From JADJYF01 sp965278995 (GTDB taxonomy: Bacteria > Pseudomonadota > Gammaproteobacteria > Ga0077536): DNA of 64,000 nucleotides. Shown in pieces: positions 51,423-60,632 of this stretch (position 1 is the stretch's first letter; every line of letters starts with the position of its first letter). Location: the NCBI GenBank assembly GCA_965278995.1, contig OZ257136.1:248001-312000 (forward strand). Reading direction: 5' to 3'. The notes beneath the pieces were generated by a model. The model was not told the DNA's origin. It worked only from the letters and a program-made list of their open reading frames with translations, and searched no databases. The translations under genes and the position numbers were made by a program.

Positions 51423-52652
51423 TCAGTCCGCGCGCAGACGCAATTCGCGCATGCCACGGGTACCCAGAAACGGCAGCCACTCCAATGGACCGTCGGCCAG
51501 TCGAAGGCGCGGAAAGCGTTTAACGGTCAACGGAATGGCGATGCCTGCTTCGAGTCGCGCCAACGGAGCGCCGAGGCAGAAATGGGTGCCGAAACCGAAA
51601 CCGAGATGGCGTTGCTGCCCGCGATTCAAATCGAGCCGGTCCGGATCGTCAAATGCCGCCGGATCGCGATTGGCCACCGACAGGATCAGGAACACGCGCT
51701 GGCCGGCTTTGATCGACTGGCCGTCAAACTCGAAGTCCTCGCGCGCGACCCGTACGACCGTCTTGCCCGGCCCATCGTAGCGCATGAATTCTTCGAGTGC
51801 GGTCTTCATATCGACGCGATCGTCGCGCACGGCGGCCAGCTGATCGGGGTGTCGTAACAGCGCCAGCACGCCATTGGCGATGAAGTTGGCAGTCGTCTCA
51901 TGACCGCCGAACAGCATCAGCGTACAGGTTGCCATCAACTCGGCGTCGCTCAATGCGTCGTTCTCTTCGCGCGCGCGGATCAGCGCTGAAATGAGGTTGT
52001 CGGCCGGCTCGGCTTCGTAGCGTCGAATGAGCGTCGAAAAATAATTGACCAGCGCATCCATGCCTTCGGCAACGCTGCCGTAACGGCTCGGGTCGTCGAG
52101 TCCGGTCGAGACCAGCGGCGAGACCTTGGCTGTCCACCGTTCGAAATCCGCGCGGTCCGCTATCGGCACGCCGAGCATTTCGGCAATGATGATCGAGGGC
52201 AGCGGAGCGGCAACGGTGGCGATGAGGTCGAACTCGCTGTCGGCCGCAATCGTATCGAGGAGTTCATGGCACAGGGTGGTGGCGCGCTCGCGCAGCGCCG
52301 CAATCGATTTCGGCGTGAATGCCTGCCCGCACAGGCGCCGCAAGCGGGTGTGCGCCGGTTCTTCCTTGAACACCATCCAACCGCTGAGTACATCGAAAGC
52401 CTGACGCACGAGTGGCGCGGTCTCGGGCCCGGAGAGCTTCTTGCGGATATACGGTTCGATTCGATCGGAGGAAAACCGCTCGTCGCGCAGCGCTTCGGCG
52501 GCATGACGATGGCTGGTGATGATCCACGAACGATAGCGCGGATCCCAATACACCGGCTGCTTCTCACGGAGTTTGGCGAAATACCCCTGCGGGTCTGCGT
52601 TGGCTTCCACCGACATCAAATCGATATCGGGCAGGCTGGCCGCGTTGTTCAT
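51423..52652 (-). CDS. Cytochrome P450 (third of three)
   Basis: The 409-residue P450 has the canonical heme loop FGFGTHFC (Cys359), I-helix GGHETT (249-254), and ExxR E288/R291, so its proton-relay residues are intact. The DEPAHTRLRRL-like segment (EEPAHTRLRRLCGQAF) after the C-helix is typical of bacterial class I P450s. It follows the LLM gene by 9 bases and precedes the cupin by 27. It needs a ferredoxin and reductase from elsewhere. Confidence 0.93.
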   Translation of the reverse strand: MNNAASLPDIDLMSVEANADPQGYFAKLREKQPVYWDPRYRSWIITSHRHAAEALRDERFSSDRIEPYIRKKLSGPETAPLVRQAFDVLSGWMVFKEEPAHTRLRRLCGQAFTPKSIAALRERATTLCHELLDTIAADSEFDLIATVAAPLPSIIIAEMLGVPIADRADFERWTAKVSPLVSTGLDDPSRYGSVAEGMDALVNYFSTLIRRYEAEPADNLISALIRAREENDALSDAELMATCTLMLFGGHETTANFIANGVLALLRHPDQLAAVRDDRVDMKTALEEFMRYDGPGKTVVRVAREDFEFDGQSIKAGQRVFLILSVANRDPAAFDDPDRLDLNRGQQRHLGFGFGTHFCLGAPLARLEAGIAIPLTVKRFPRLRLADGPLEWLPFLGTRGMRELRLRAD

Positions 52653-52661
52653 GGCCGGGAC

Positions 52662-53765
52662 TCAGGCTACTGCACGATTGCGCGGCGCGGCAGTGGATTC
52701 CTGCCAGGTCCTGAGTTCCGGCAGTACGTCGCTTGCGATAAGGCGCATGCTCCGTTCAACGGTCGGGAACGGCATGCCACCATAGCTCACAATCGAATTC
52801 CATTCGTAATGGCCAATGACTGCGCGACGGGCGTCGAGCTTGTCCAGGATCTGTTGCGGCGTACCCCAGGCCTGATGCGCGATGTAATCGTCGACAGCGG
52901 CATCGAGGCCGAGTGTGTTCAGGAACGTGGCCGCGTCGCCATATGCTTCGTAGCCTTTGATCTCTTTGTGATAGTCGGCCATGAATTCGTAGTGCTGCAG
53001 TATTGACAGGTAATTCACGGCGAGATACTTGCGCGCCATCGCTTCGGCTGCGCCGGCGTCGCGATCGCAGTAGCAGAAATCGAGCAGCAGCGGCGCCGGA
53101 GCCGCGCGACCATGGCTGCTCTGATAAGCGCCACGATAGATGTCGAAATTGGGTACGTGCTTGTCCATCGAAAACTGAACGAAACACATCATCCTCGCGC
53201 CGAGTTCGCCGACGACTTGCGCCGATTCCGGTGACATCGCCACGGCATAGAGTCGATCACGGGCGTTCTGCAGAGGGCGCGGTTTGATCTCGGTACGCTT
53301 CTGCGGAAAATGCGGCCCTGCTCCTTCGATGAAACCGGTTTCCAGTGCATCGATGATCATTTTCGCCGATTCGTCGAAGCGTGAGCGTGTTTCATGCATC
53401 GGAATGCCAAAAGACTCGAACTCGTTGCGCGCCAGTCCTCGCCCGAACCCGATGAGATAACGACCGTTGGACATCGCATCGATGGTCGAAATCTTTTCCA
53501 CCAGCCGCAACGGTTGCGTCCACCACGGCAGGATCAACGCAGCACTGCCGAGTTTGACGCGAGTGGTACGGGCCGCGAGCCAGGTCAGTATCTGCAGATT
53601 GTCGACCGCCATGGAATAGGATTCGAAATGATGCTCGGCGCACCAGATGGCGTCGTAGCCGACTTCCTCGGCGAGTTCAGCCAGGCGCATCTCCTCGCGG
53701 ATCATTTCCGCATCGGAGAGTCCCTCATGCAGATTCGCCATCATCAACATGTAGCCGGTATTCAT
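52662..53765 (-). CDS. Luciferase-like (LLM class) flavin-dependent monooxygenase
   Basis: The 367-residue LLM protein has EVGYDAIWCAEHHFESYS, RTTRVKLGSAALILPWWTQP and TIDAMSNGRYLIGFGRGLAR. Its start overlaps the tetR stop by 4 bases (ATGA) and has a strong AGGGGAG box. It is the first enzyme gene of the TetR-led operon and therefore likely an early catabolic step. It is similar in plan to the LLM protein at 41260-42345, but they are only partly alike in sequence. Confidence 0.9.
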   Translation of the reverse strand: MNTGYMLMMANLHEGLSDAEMIREEMRLAELAEEVGYDAIWCAEHHFESYSMAVDNLQILTWLAARTTRVKLGSAALILPWWTQPLRLVEKISTIDAMSNGRYLIGFGRGLARNEFESFGIPMHETRSRFDESAKMIIDALETGFIEGAGPHFPQKRTEIKPRPLQNARDRLYAVAMSPESAQVVGELGARMMCFVQFSMDKHVPNFDIYRGAYQSSHGRAAPAPLLLDFCYCDRDAGAAEAMARKYLAVNYLSILQHYEFMADYHKEIKGYEAYGDAATFLNTLGLDAAVDDYIAHQAWGTPQQILDKLDARRAVIGHYEWNSIVSYGGMPFPTVERSMRLIASDVLPELRTWQESTAAPRNRAVA

Positions 53766-54484
53766 GGTTTTGATACTCCCCTGCGGACGATGGCACGGTT
53801 GATTGCGATGACTGGCACCGCGGTATTCTTGATAATCGCACTGGTAGTCATGGTGCGACGCGCTTCGCGGAGCCTGCGCAGCAGCCGCGATTGACGCGAG
53901 ACTTCAGTCATTGGCAGCAGTAACAGTGCGGTGCCATAGACGACCCGCGCGCGGAAACCCTCCGCGTCGATGTCGTCATGGATCCAGAAATCAAGTACGC
54001 CGACAAAATGCGCCATCAGGGCATAAGTCAATGCGCCACTGTCGAAATCGCGCGACCGGACCTTGGTATCCATGCTCGCCTCAAGCGCAGAGCGCCAATA
54101 GGCCAGCGAACGCTCGATAAACTTCGGGCGATGTATCGGATCGACGACGCCGAGCAGAAATTGATATAGCGGGCGCATGAATTCCGGATCGAGCAGAAAA
54201 ATGTCGGCGGCCTTGACCGCGGCTTCGAGCACGCGGTCCAGCGGGTCGGCCGAGGTATACGCCAGACCGCTGGCCGTGATCTCGTCGAGCGAGCGCGACA
54301 GCAGCGCGTAGAGCAGGCCATCCTTGGAAGTGAACAGATTGTAGGGTGTAGCAGGGCTGACTTCGGCTGCTTGCGCCAATGTCCGCATCGAGAAATCCGT
54401 GCCGCCGGTCTGGCGGATGAGCAGCGCAGCGGCGTCAAGAATACGATTGCGGCGTTCGTCGGACTGCTTCAGGCGGAGTGACAT
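53762..54484 (-). CDS. TetR-family transcriptional regulator
   Basis: The 240-residue protein has an N-terminal TetR helix-turn-helix (RRNRILDAAALLIRQTGGTD, FSMRTLAQAAEVSPATPYNL, FTSKDGLLYALLSRSLDE) and a divergent ligand domain. ATG at 54484 is preferred over the GTG at 54493. It heads the 12-gene minus-strand run and faces the SMP-30-like gene across a 98-bp region holding an inverted repeat. It is probably a ligand-responsive repressor of the cluster. Confidence 0.9.
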   Translation of the reverse strand: MSLRLKQSDERRNRILDAAALLIRQTGGTDFSMRTLAQAAEVSPATPYNLFTSKDGLLYALLSRSLDEITASGLAYTSADPLDRVLEAAVKAADIFLLDPEFMRPLYQFLLGVVDPIHRPKFIERSLAYWRSALEASMDTKVRSRDFDSGALTYALMAHFVGVLDFWIHDDIDAEGFRARVVYGTALLLLPMTEVSRQSRLLRRLREARRTMTTSAIIKNTAVPVIAINRAIVRRGVSKP

Positions 54485-54497
54485 GTAGCGCACTCTA

Positions 54498-54509
54498 ATG
54501 CTGGAGCAT
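54498..54509. promoter_or_regulatory. Inverted repeat in the tetR / SMP-30 divergent promoter
   Basis: ATGCTGGAGCAT is a 5-2-5 inverted repeat. Direct repeats TAGCGCA at 54486-54492 and 54514-54520 flank it. TetR dimers often bind short palindromes such as this between divergent genes. It lies 14 bases upstream of the tetR start, so binding there would repress tetR and the operon. Confidence 0.5.
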
Positions 54510-54582
54510 ACTATAGCGCAAGGCCGAAATCGCGACGGTCAGGGAGCTCGCCGGCAATTGTAATTCGACTCGGGGAAACGCT

Positions 54583-55665
54583 ATGCAATGGGCTGCTTCA
54601 ACTTCTATCGGTGCCATCGTCGTGCTGGCTATGCATCTCTGCGCGAGTAGCGTTCTGGCGGCCGATGCGGGCTTTGCGGCGCCCATTGGCGATACCACGC
54701 TGGTCCCGCCCACGGCCCGACTCGAACGGCTATTCGACGGCGGTTGTGTCACTACCGAGGGGGTGGCTGCCGGGCACGATGGCTACATCTATTTCAGCGA
54801 CGTCACCTTCACCCGGCACTGCCGAGACGCCAGCGGCAAGTACGCCCAGGCCGGCACTATCTGGAGATTCGACCCGCGCACGGATAAGACAGTGGTTTTT
54901 CGCAGTCCGTCGGGGATGTCCAACGGCCTCAAGTTCGATCGTGAAGGCAATCTGATTGCTGCGCTCGGTGCCGACTATGGCGGGCGCATGCTGGTGAAGA
55001 CCGATATGCACAGCGGTCAGAGCTACATCCTGACCGGGCTATACGATGGAAAACCGTACAACGCGCCCAACGATTTGACGATCGACGAGCACGGCCGCAT
55101 CTATTTCACCGACCCGCGTTATCTCGGCCACGAACCGATATTTCAAGACGGGTATGCTGCTTACCGCCTTGATCCGGACGGTACGGTCACCCGTGTCGCC
55201 ACCAACTGCGGCAAGTGCAACGGTATCCTCCTCGCTCCCGATCAGAAGACGCTCTACATCGTCAGCAATGACAACGGCTGGTTCGAATTCCAGTACCTCG
55301 CGCCCGGCGAATCGACGCTGCAGGCCGCGCACCTGCTGCAGGCCTACGACGTCGACGCTGCGGGCAACCTCAGCAACCGCCGCGTGTTGACCGACTACGG
55401 CAAGCTGGAGCGGCCATGCAGCGGACCGGACGGACTGACGGCCGACAGCAACGGCAACCTTTGGGTCGCGTCGCGCTGCGAGTATCGACCCGGCATTCAA
55501 GTGCTGAACCCAGCAGGCAAGGAACTCGCTTTCATTCCAACCGGAACTGAACTGCCGACCAATGTCGGCTTCGGTCGTGGCGCCGACGCCAATCTGCTTT
55601 ACGTGACGTCGGGCAAGAGTCTGTACCGGATCCGCGTCGGCGTCAGCGGCTATCAGCTGCCTTGA
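54583..55665 (+). CDS. Exported SMP-30/gluconolactonase-like beta-propeller protein
   Basis: The 360-residue protein has a signal peptide (IGAIVVLAMHLCASSVLAAD) and a six-bladed propeller pattern: VTTEGVAAGHDGYIYFSD, SGMSNGLKFDREGNLIAAL, APNDLTIDEHGRIYFTDPRY, SGPDGLTADSNGNLWVASRC. The recurring N-x-L/I and GPDGL turns match metal-dependent lactonases of the SMP-30 family. It would act in the periplasm, perhaps hydrolysing a lactone intermediate such as one made by a BVMO. It is divergent from tetR. Confidence 0.87.
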   Translation: MQWAASTSIGAIVVLAMHLCASSVLAADAGFAAPIGDTTLVPPTARLERLFDGGCVTTEGVAAGHDGYIYFSDVTFTRHCRDASGKYAQAGTIWRFDPRTDKTVVFRSPSGMSNGLKFDREGNLIAALGADYGGRMLVKTDMHSGQSYILTGLYDGKPYNAPNDLTIDEHGRIYFTDPRYLGHEPIFQDGYAAYRLDPDGTVTRVATNCGKCNGILLAPDQKTLYIVSNDNGWFEFQYLAPGESTLQAAHLLQAYDVDAAGNLSNRRVLTDYGKLERPCSGPDGLTADSNGNLWVASRCEYRPGIQVLNPAGKELAFIPTGTELPTNVGFGRGADANLLYVTSGKSLYRIRVGVSGYQLP

Positions 55666-55693
55666 CGACGTTAAGACCCGAGCGGTCGCGCGC

Positions 55694-56386
55694 TCAATCG
55701 TGGAATGTCGTCCACTCCGAGACCGGCGCCCGTTCCGTTCGCAGCGAGTTCTCGATGGCGCGTTCGTCCTCATAACCGAGCGACATGCCACACAGGATCT
55801 TCTGTTCGTCGGGGATCGCAAGTTCGCTGCGGATCAGGCGATGGAATTGCGCCCAGGCAAACTGTGGGCAGGTATGTAATCCGCGGCCGCGTGCAGCGGC
55901 CATGAGATTGCCCATGAACATGCCGTAATCGATCCACGCCGCATAGCCGAGACTTCGGTTCACCGTGAAGATGAAGCCGACCGGTGCATCGAAGAAGGCG
56001 AAATTGCGCGCATGCTGAGCATGCGTCCGTTCGCGATCACCCTTGCCGATGTCGAGCAATCCGTACAAGTCCCAACCGACTTTGCGGCGGCGGTCGATAT
56101 ACGGTGAAAGCCACTCGCTGGGATAAATCGGAAACTCGCTCCGGTGTTCTGCCATTGCAACCGGGTCGTTGAACGCGGCGAGCACGGCCTGCGACAGCCG
56201 TTCCTTGCGCTCGCCCGTGACGACATGTACCAGCCACGGTTGAATATTGGTCCCCGACGCCGCGCGCGCCGCAACTCCGAGCAGGGCTTCGATATCTGCA
56301 CGGGGTATTGGCGTCGGCAGAAACGCGCGAACGGATCGGCGCGAGGTGATCGCTTCATCGACGATGTGCTGTGTGGTGCTGGTCAT
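55694..56386 (-). CDS. Nitroreductase family protein
   Basis: The 230-residue protein has the FMN-binding nitroreductase features TSRRSVRAFLPTPIPRADIE, AARAASGTNIQPWLVHVVTG, YGMFMGNLMAAARGRGLHTC and CGMSLGYEDERAIENSL. Family members reduce nitro groups, quinones or enones with NAD(P)H. It converges on the SMP-30-like gene (gap 28 bases) and faces the VOC gene across 203 bases. The substrate is unknown; an ene-reductase-like role in the catabolic region is possible. Confidence 0.9.
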   Translation of the reverse strand: MTSTTQHIVDEAITSRRSVRAFLPTPIPRADIEALLGVAARAASGTNIQPWLVHVVTGERKERLSQAVLAAFNDPVAMAEHRSEFPIYPSEWLSPYIDRRRKVGWDLYGLLDIGKGDRERTHAQHARNFAFFDAPVGFIFTVNRSLGYAAWIDYGMFMGNLMAAARGRGLHTCPQFAWAQFHRLIRSELAIPDEQKILCGMSLGYEDERAIENSLRTERAPVSEWTTFHD

Positions 56387-56589
56387 ATCCTGCTGTTGTC
56401 GGTAGGGGTTTTCCGTATTCTAGATCAGCCGGGTAATCGATGGTGTCTGTTGGCGGCGCGCCTGCCCCTGTTCCCGCCACCGACCCTCAGAAGATCGAGG
56501 GTTTACGTGGTGGCGAGCTATCGAAGATCTTGGGATTATGTTCGAATCGGCTGAAGAATCAGCTGCAATTTGTAAGTTGGAGAATGCCG

Positions 56590-57069
56590 ATGGTCAGTAA
56601 GAATACGATTTGTCTCTGGTATGACGGCACTGCGTTGGAGGCCGCAACGTTCTACGCCGAGACTTTCCCGGATAGCGTAGTGCGAGCGGTCCATCGTGCG
56701 CCTGGCGATTATCCATCTGGCAAACAGGGCGATGTCTTGACCGTGGAGTTCACGGTAGCGGGGATCCCGTGTCTGGGATTGAACGGCGGCCCGACGTTCA
56801 AGCACAGCGAAGCTTTCTCGTTCCAGATTGCGACGGATGATCAGGCCGAAACCGACCGCTTGTGGAATGCAATCGTCAGCAACGGCGGTCAGGAAAGCGC
56901 CTGCGGCTGGTGCAAGGACAAGTGGGGCTTGTCGTGGCAAATCACACCACGCGCACTGACTGCCGCGATAGTCGATGCGGATCTTGCAGCGGCCAAGCGC
57001 GCTTTCGAAGCCATGATGGAGATGGGAAAGATCGACATTGCTGCCATCGAGGCGGCTCGTCGCGGCTGA
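56590..57069 (+). CDS. VOC-fold protein (PhnB / 3-demethylubiquinone methyltransferase-like)
   Basis: The 159-residue protein starts MVSKNTICLWYDGTALEAAT and has VEFTVAGIPCLGLNGGPTFK then WGLSWQITPRALTAA, the pattern of the 3-demethylubiquinone-9 3-methyltransferase/PhnB VOC family (a misnomer; most members have unknown function). ATG at 56590 follows GGAG at 56579; the longer frame from 56440 lacks family similarity. It is read opposite to the nitroreductase. Confidence 0.85.
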   Translation: MVSKNTICLWYDGTALEAATFYAETFPDSVVRAVHRAPGDYPSGKQGDVLTVEFTVAGIPCLGLNGGPTFKHSEAFSFQIATDDQAETDRLWNAIVSNGGQESACGWCKDKWGLSWQITPRALTAAIVDADLAAAKRAFEAMMEMGKIDIAAIEAARRG

Positions 57070-57147
57070 GGCTCATCGAGCGTTTGCGGAAAGATTCAAC
57101 GGAAGCGCTGATCGCTGAACGTCAGGCTCGAGTTCGTCCTGCTGCTT

Positions 57148-58008
57148 TTACCCCGAGTTCGGGAACTGCGCCCGTGCGCTGTCGAAAGATAGACGTGCCG
57201 CCTCATCCAGCGGGCGTTGGCGGTGCTCGCGGGAAATGATTTCGACGCCATAGGGTCCGCTATAGCCAGTCGCCTGCACGGCCTGTACAAATGCCGGCAC
57301 GTCGAGTGCGCCGGTGCCGCAGAGGCGGCGGCGGTCGAGCGTATCTTCGAGCAGGGTTCCAACGACTTCGGCGTCGGCGTCATCGAGTTCAATATGCTTC
57401 AGGTAGCGGATTGGAATTTTGGCGATGTCGCTATAGGGAACGTCGGCGCGCGCGAGGTGCCAGATGTCGAGCAATAATCCACCGTTGTCGGCGTCGGCAC
57501 CTGCTACAACCGACAGACCTTCATCGATGGTACGCAGGTTGGTCCACGGCATGATCTCCAGCGCGATGCCGGTGCCGGCCTGACGCGCGCGATCACACAA
57601 GGCACTGAACCGCGTGATCATATGGTCGAGTGGCCAGGTCTTGGCCTGCATGTCCGGACCGGCCTTCAGATGGCGTGTGCCCAGCGCGGTGGCAGCTTCG
57701 CACAGCTCATCGAGTACGGCCGTGGTTGCCGGGTCGTCCTCCAACCACCCCACCAGGAATTCGAGTTCGACATGGACCATATCGTGGTCGGCAAGAATGG
57801 TGCGCATGGTGGCAAAGTCATAGCTGCGGCGGACGTTGATCAAATCCGAATGGATGAGTCCGATACCGCGGTAGCCTGCGCGTTGCGCGGCCTCGACACG
57901 CGTGCGGAAATCAATGGCGCTGGCCTCCTGCTCCGGCGAGCTCAAAGGCAATACATCGCCGGCAATCGTCCAGTAGGTCGCTATGAAGTCGGGAAGCGGG
58001 GTCGGCAT
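57148..58008 (-). CDS. Sugar phosphate isomerase/epimerase-like TIM-barrel protein
   Basis: The 286-residue AP-endonuclease-2/xylose-isomerase-like TIM barrel has VEAAQRAGYRGIGLIHSDLI, HVELEFLVGWLEDD (metal Glu), GIALEIMPWTNLRT (Glu), GLLLDIWHLARADVP (Asp, His) and a C-terminal YGVEIISREHRQRP (Glu). These are the usual metal ligands. Family members isomerise sugars or inositol derivatives or cleave other ring substrates, so its role beside the catabolic cluster is open. It converges on the VOC gene. Confidence 0.85.
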   Translation of the reverse strand: MPTPLPDFIATYWTIAGDVLPLSSPEQEASAIDFRTRVEAAQRAGYRGIGLIHSDLINVRRSYDFATMRTILADHDMVHVELEFLVGWLEDDPATTAVLDELCEAATALGTRHLKAGPDMQAKTWPLDHMITRFSALCDRARQAGTGIALEIMPWTNLRTIDEGLSVVAGADADNGGLLLDIWHLARADVPYSDIAKIPIRYLKHIELDDADAEVVGTLLEDTLDRRRLCGTGALDVPAFVQAVQATGYSGPYGVEIISREHRQRPLDEAARLSFDSARAQFPNSG

Positions 58009-58252
58009 GCTGGCCTGTCCTGATCGTTAATGAGGATGATGTTCAACGCCGTCAGATTTGACTGCTTCGGCAAGGACCCACCTCGATAGATGCAATCGCC
58101 AGCGTTGTTCGACGGAGGGCCTGACCCGACGATACGCTGTTCCGCGTCTGTCAGCCAATCTTGAAGCCCAAAGCACAGAACGGAGTTCTTCACCGGAGCG
58201 AAGTCAGCCCAAAAGCGTACAATCAGCGCCCGCACTTACAGGACAACCACCC

Positions 58253-58765
58253 ATGATCTACCCCATCGTCATCTCACAATTCAGCAAGATGCTCGGTAAC
58301 CTCGTCAGCATTCTCGACAAAGCCGCTGCACATGCAGAAGCAAAGAAATTCGACATGGAGGTCCTGTTACAGGCGCGCCTGTCGCCGAATCAGTTCAACC
58401 TGATGCGCCAGATCCAGGTCGCTTGCGACACAGCCAAGCTGGCTGCGGCACGACTGGCTGACAAAGAGCAGGACGCACCAGTACATGCAGATACGGAGAC
58501 CAATCTCGTTGAAGCAAAAGCCCGCCTGCAAAGTGTCATCGATTACCTGCACGCTTTTAAGGCCGCTGATTTCGACGGCGCCACGCAGCGCCGCATTACG
58601 CAACCACGCTGGAAAGGCAAATCGCTATCCGGCGAAGAGTTCCTGATTCAGCACGTCATTCCCAATCTGTACTTCCACGTTACAACCGCCTACGCCATCC
58701 TGCGCCATAACGGCGTCGAGGTCGGGAAAATGGATTATCTGGGCGAGCTGCCTTTCAAGGAGTAA
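58253..58765 (+). CDS. DUF1993 family protein
   Basis: The 170-residue protein begins MIYPIVISQFSKMLGNLVSI and contains LSPNQFNLMRQIQVACDTAK and FLIQHVIPNLYFHVTTAYAI, matching DUF1993, a DinB-like four-helix family of unknown function with a conserved late histidine. ATG at 58253 begins the family motif. The 244-bp upstream region separates it from the divergent isomerase gene and shows nothing distinctive. It converges on aceF across 181 bases, in which I see no gene or terminator. Confidence 0.85.
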   Translation: MIYPIVISQFSKMLGNLVSILDKAAAHAEAKKFDMEVLLQARLSPNQFNLMRQIQVACDTAKLAAARLADKEQDAPVHADTETNLVEAKARLQSVIDYLHAFKAADFDGATQRRITQPRWKGKSLSGEEFLIQHVIPNLYFHVTTAYAILRHNGVEVGKMDYLGELPFKE

Positions 58766-58946
58766 ATCTGAGGACGGACGACTCGGGCCATCGTATTTCT
58801 TGTTGCCGGTTGAGCGGACATTCGGCGTCACAATTGACCGCGATTCAGCAGCTTCACCGCGCACCCACGTCAGGATCCAGCATTATGGCAAACGAAGTCA
58901 CCGAAACATCATTCGTACCATCGTGCCCATAGGCACGCACGAAGAC

Positions 58947-60617
58947 CTACAGCAGTATGTGCCGGATATCACCAAGTACGGTGGTGAGATAGCGAGTGAA
59001 CTGAGCGGCGCCGACCCCGTCGATCACACGATGATCGTAAGAGAGCGTGAAGGGCAGCATTAAGCGTGGAACGAACTCGCCACCGCGCCAGACCGGCTTT
59101 ATCGCCGATGGTGACACGCCGAGGATGGCGACTTCCGGCATGTTGATGATCGGAGTGAAAGCGGTACCGCCGACACCACCGAGGCTGGAAATCGTAAAGC
59201 AGGCGCCTTGCATCTCGGCCGGGGTGATCTTCCGCTCGCGCGCTTTGCGGCTCAGGTCGCGGACTTCGAGCGCAAGTTCGTAGAGCCCTTTCTTGTCGAC
59301 ATCGCGGATCACCGGTACGACCAGCCCATTGTCGGTGTTGACGGCGATGCCGATGTGGAAATATTTCTTGTGTACGAGCGACTCGCCGTCGGCTGTCAGC
59401 GAGGCGTTGAAGTCGGGGAATTTCTTCAAGCCGACAACTGCGGCTTTGACGAGGAAGGCGAGCAACGTGAGTTTGGTCCCTTTCTGTTCGGCTTCGTCGG
59501 CTTTGGATTTGCGGAATGCCTCGAGTTCGGTGATGTCGGCCTCGTCGAGCTGAAATACGTGTGGAACCGTGATCCAGCTGCGGTGAAGATTCTGACCGGT
59601 CAACCGGCGAATCTTGTTCAATGGCGTGATTTCAGTTTCACCGAACTTGCTGAAATCGATCACTGGCGCTGCTGGCAGCGCAAATCCGCCGCCGGCCTGG
59701 CCGCGCGTACCGTGCATGACTTCTTTTACATGCGACTGCACATCAATTTTAAGGATGCGGGCTTTCGGCCCGCTGCCGCGGACCTGCGATACATCGACGC
59801 CGAGTTCGCGGGCAAATTTGCGGATGGATGGGCTCGCGTGTGCTTTCGAAGTCGCGACTCGGGCCGGCGCCTGCTCGTCTCCGGCGCGCACCTGGGCGCT
59901 TTTCGGCAGCGACACAGCGGCCGGTGGCGGTGCGATGGCGGCCACCGCAGTCGGCGCCGTCGGTGCCGGGCTTGCGGCATCCGCGTGCACCACCAGGATC
60001 AAGGTCGCTTCCGCCACCTGGTCGCCGACTTTGACGGCAATACTCTCGATGATGCCGGCGACAGGCGACGGAATGTCCATCGTTGCCTTGTCGCTTTCCA
60101 GCGTGATCAACGGCGACTCGACAGCCACGTGTTCGCCGACAGCGACAAGTATGTCGATGACATCGACATGATCGAAATCGCCGATATCGGGTACTCTGAC
60201 TTCCACGCTCACCGTTGACGCTGCAGCCGGTGCCGATGCCGCAACGGCGGGCGGAGCCGCCGCAGGTGTCGAAGCGGTGGGCGATGGAGCTGCAGCGGCG
60301 GCTTCTGCTGGAGCAGGTGCCGGCGGTGCAGGTGGCGTTGCGGCAGGCGCGGTGGCACCTTTCGCCGGTGCGCTGTCACCGACATTGCGCAGGCTCAGGA
60401 TCAGCGCGCCTTCACCAATCTGATCGCCGACCTTGACGTGGATCTCGCCGACAGTGCCGGCACTGGGCGACGGAATATCCATGGTCGCCTTGTCGCTTTC
60501 CAGCGTGATCAGCGGGTCCTCGACGGCCACCACGTCACCCGGTTTGACCAGCACGTCGATGACGTCGACTGTATCGAAGTCGCCAATATCCGGCACGCGT
60601 ACGTCGAGATCTGCCAT
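58947..60617 (-). CDS. aceF: Pyruvate dehydrogenase complex dihydrolipoamide acetyltransferase (E2)
   Basis: The 556-residue protein has two lipoyl domains (TLESDKATMDIPSPSAGTVG and TLESDKATMDIPSPVAGIIE, the lysines of ESDKA being lipoylated), Ala/Pro-rich linkers, a peripheral subunit-binding domain (ASPSIRKFARELGVDVSQVR), and the catalytic domain ending SYDHRVIDGVGAAQF with the active-site His. It transfers the acetyl group from the E1 product to CoA. It has two lipoyl domains rather than the three of E. coli. The gene follows aceE by 15 bases; the E3 gene is not in the window. Confidence 0.96.
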   Translation of the reverse strand: MADLDVRVPDIGDFDTVDVIDVLVKPGDVVAVEDPLITLESDKATMDIPSPSAGTVGEIHVKVGDQIGEGALILSLRNVGDSAPAKGATAPAATPPAPPAPAPAEAAAAAPSPTASTPAAAPPAVAASAPAAASTVSVEVRVPDIGDFDHVDVIDILVAVGEHVAVESPLITLESDKATMDIPSPVAGIIESIAVKVGDQVAEATLILVVHADAASPAPTAPTAVAAIAPPPAAVSLPKSAQVRAGDEQAPARVATSKAHASPSIRKFARELGVDVSQVRGSGPKARILKIDVQSHVKEVMHGTRGQAGGGFALPAAPVIDFSKFGETEITPLNKIRRLTGQNLHRSWITVPHVFQLDEADITELEAFRKSKADEAEQKGTKLTLLAFLVKAAVVGLKKFPDFNASLTADGESLVHKKYFHIGIAVNTDNGLVVPVIRDVDKKGLYELALEVRDLSRKARERKITPAEMQGACFTISSLGGVGGTAFTPIINMPEVAILGVSPSAIKPVWRGGEFVPRLMLPFTLSYDHRVIDGVGAAQFTRYLTTVLGDIRHILL

Positions 60618-60632
60618 GAGCGCTCGCAGCCT

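Noticed and set aside
58800..59063. 87-residue plus-strand frame overlapping the aceF 3' end
   Set aside because: No ribosome-binding site or family; most of it is antisense to aceF.
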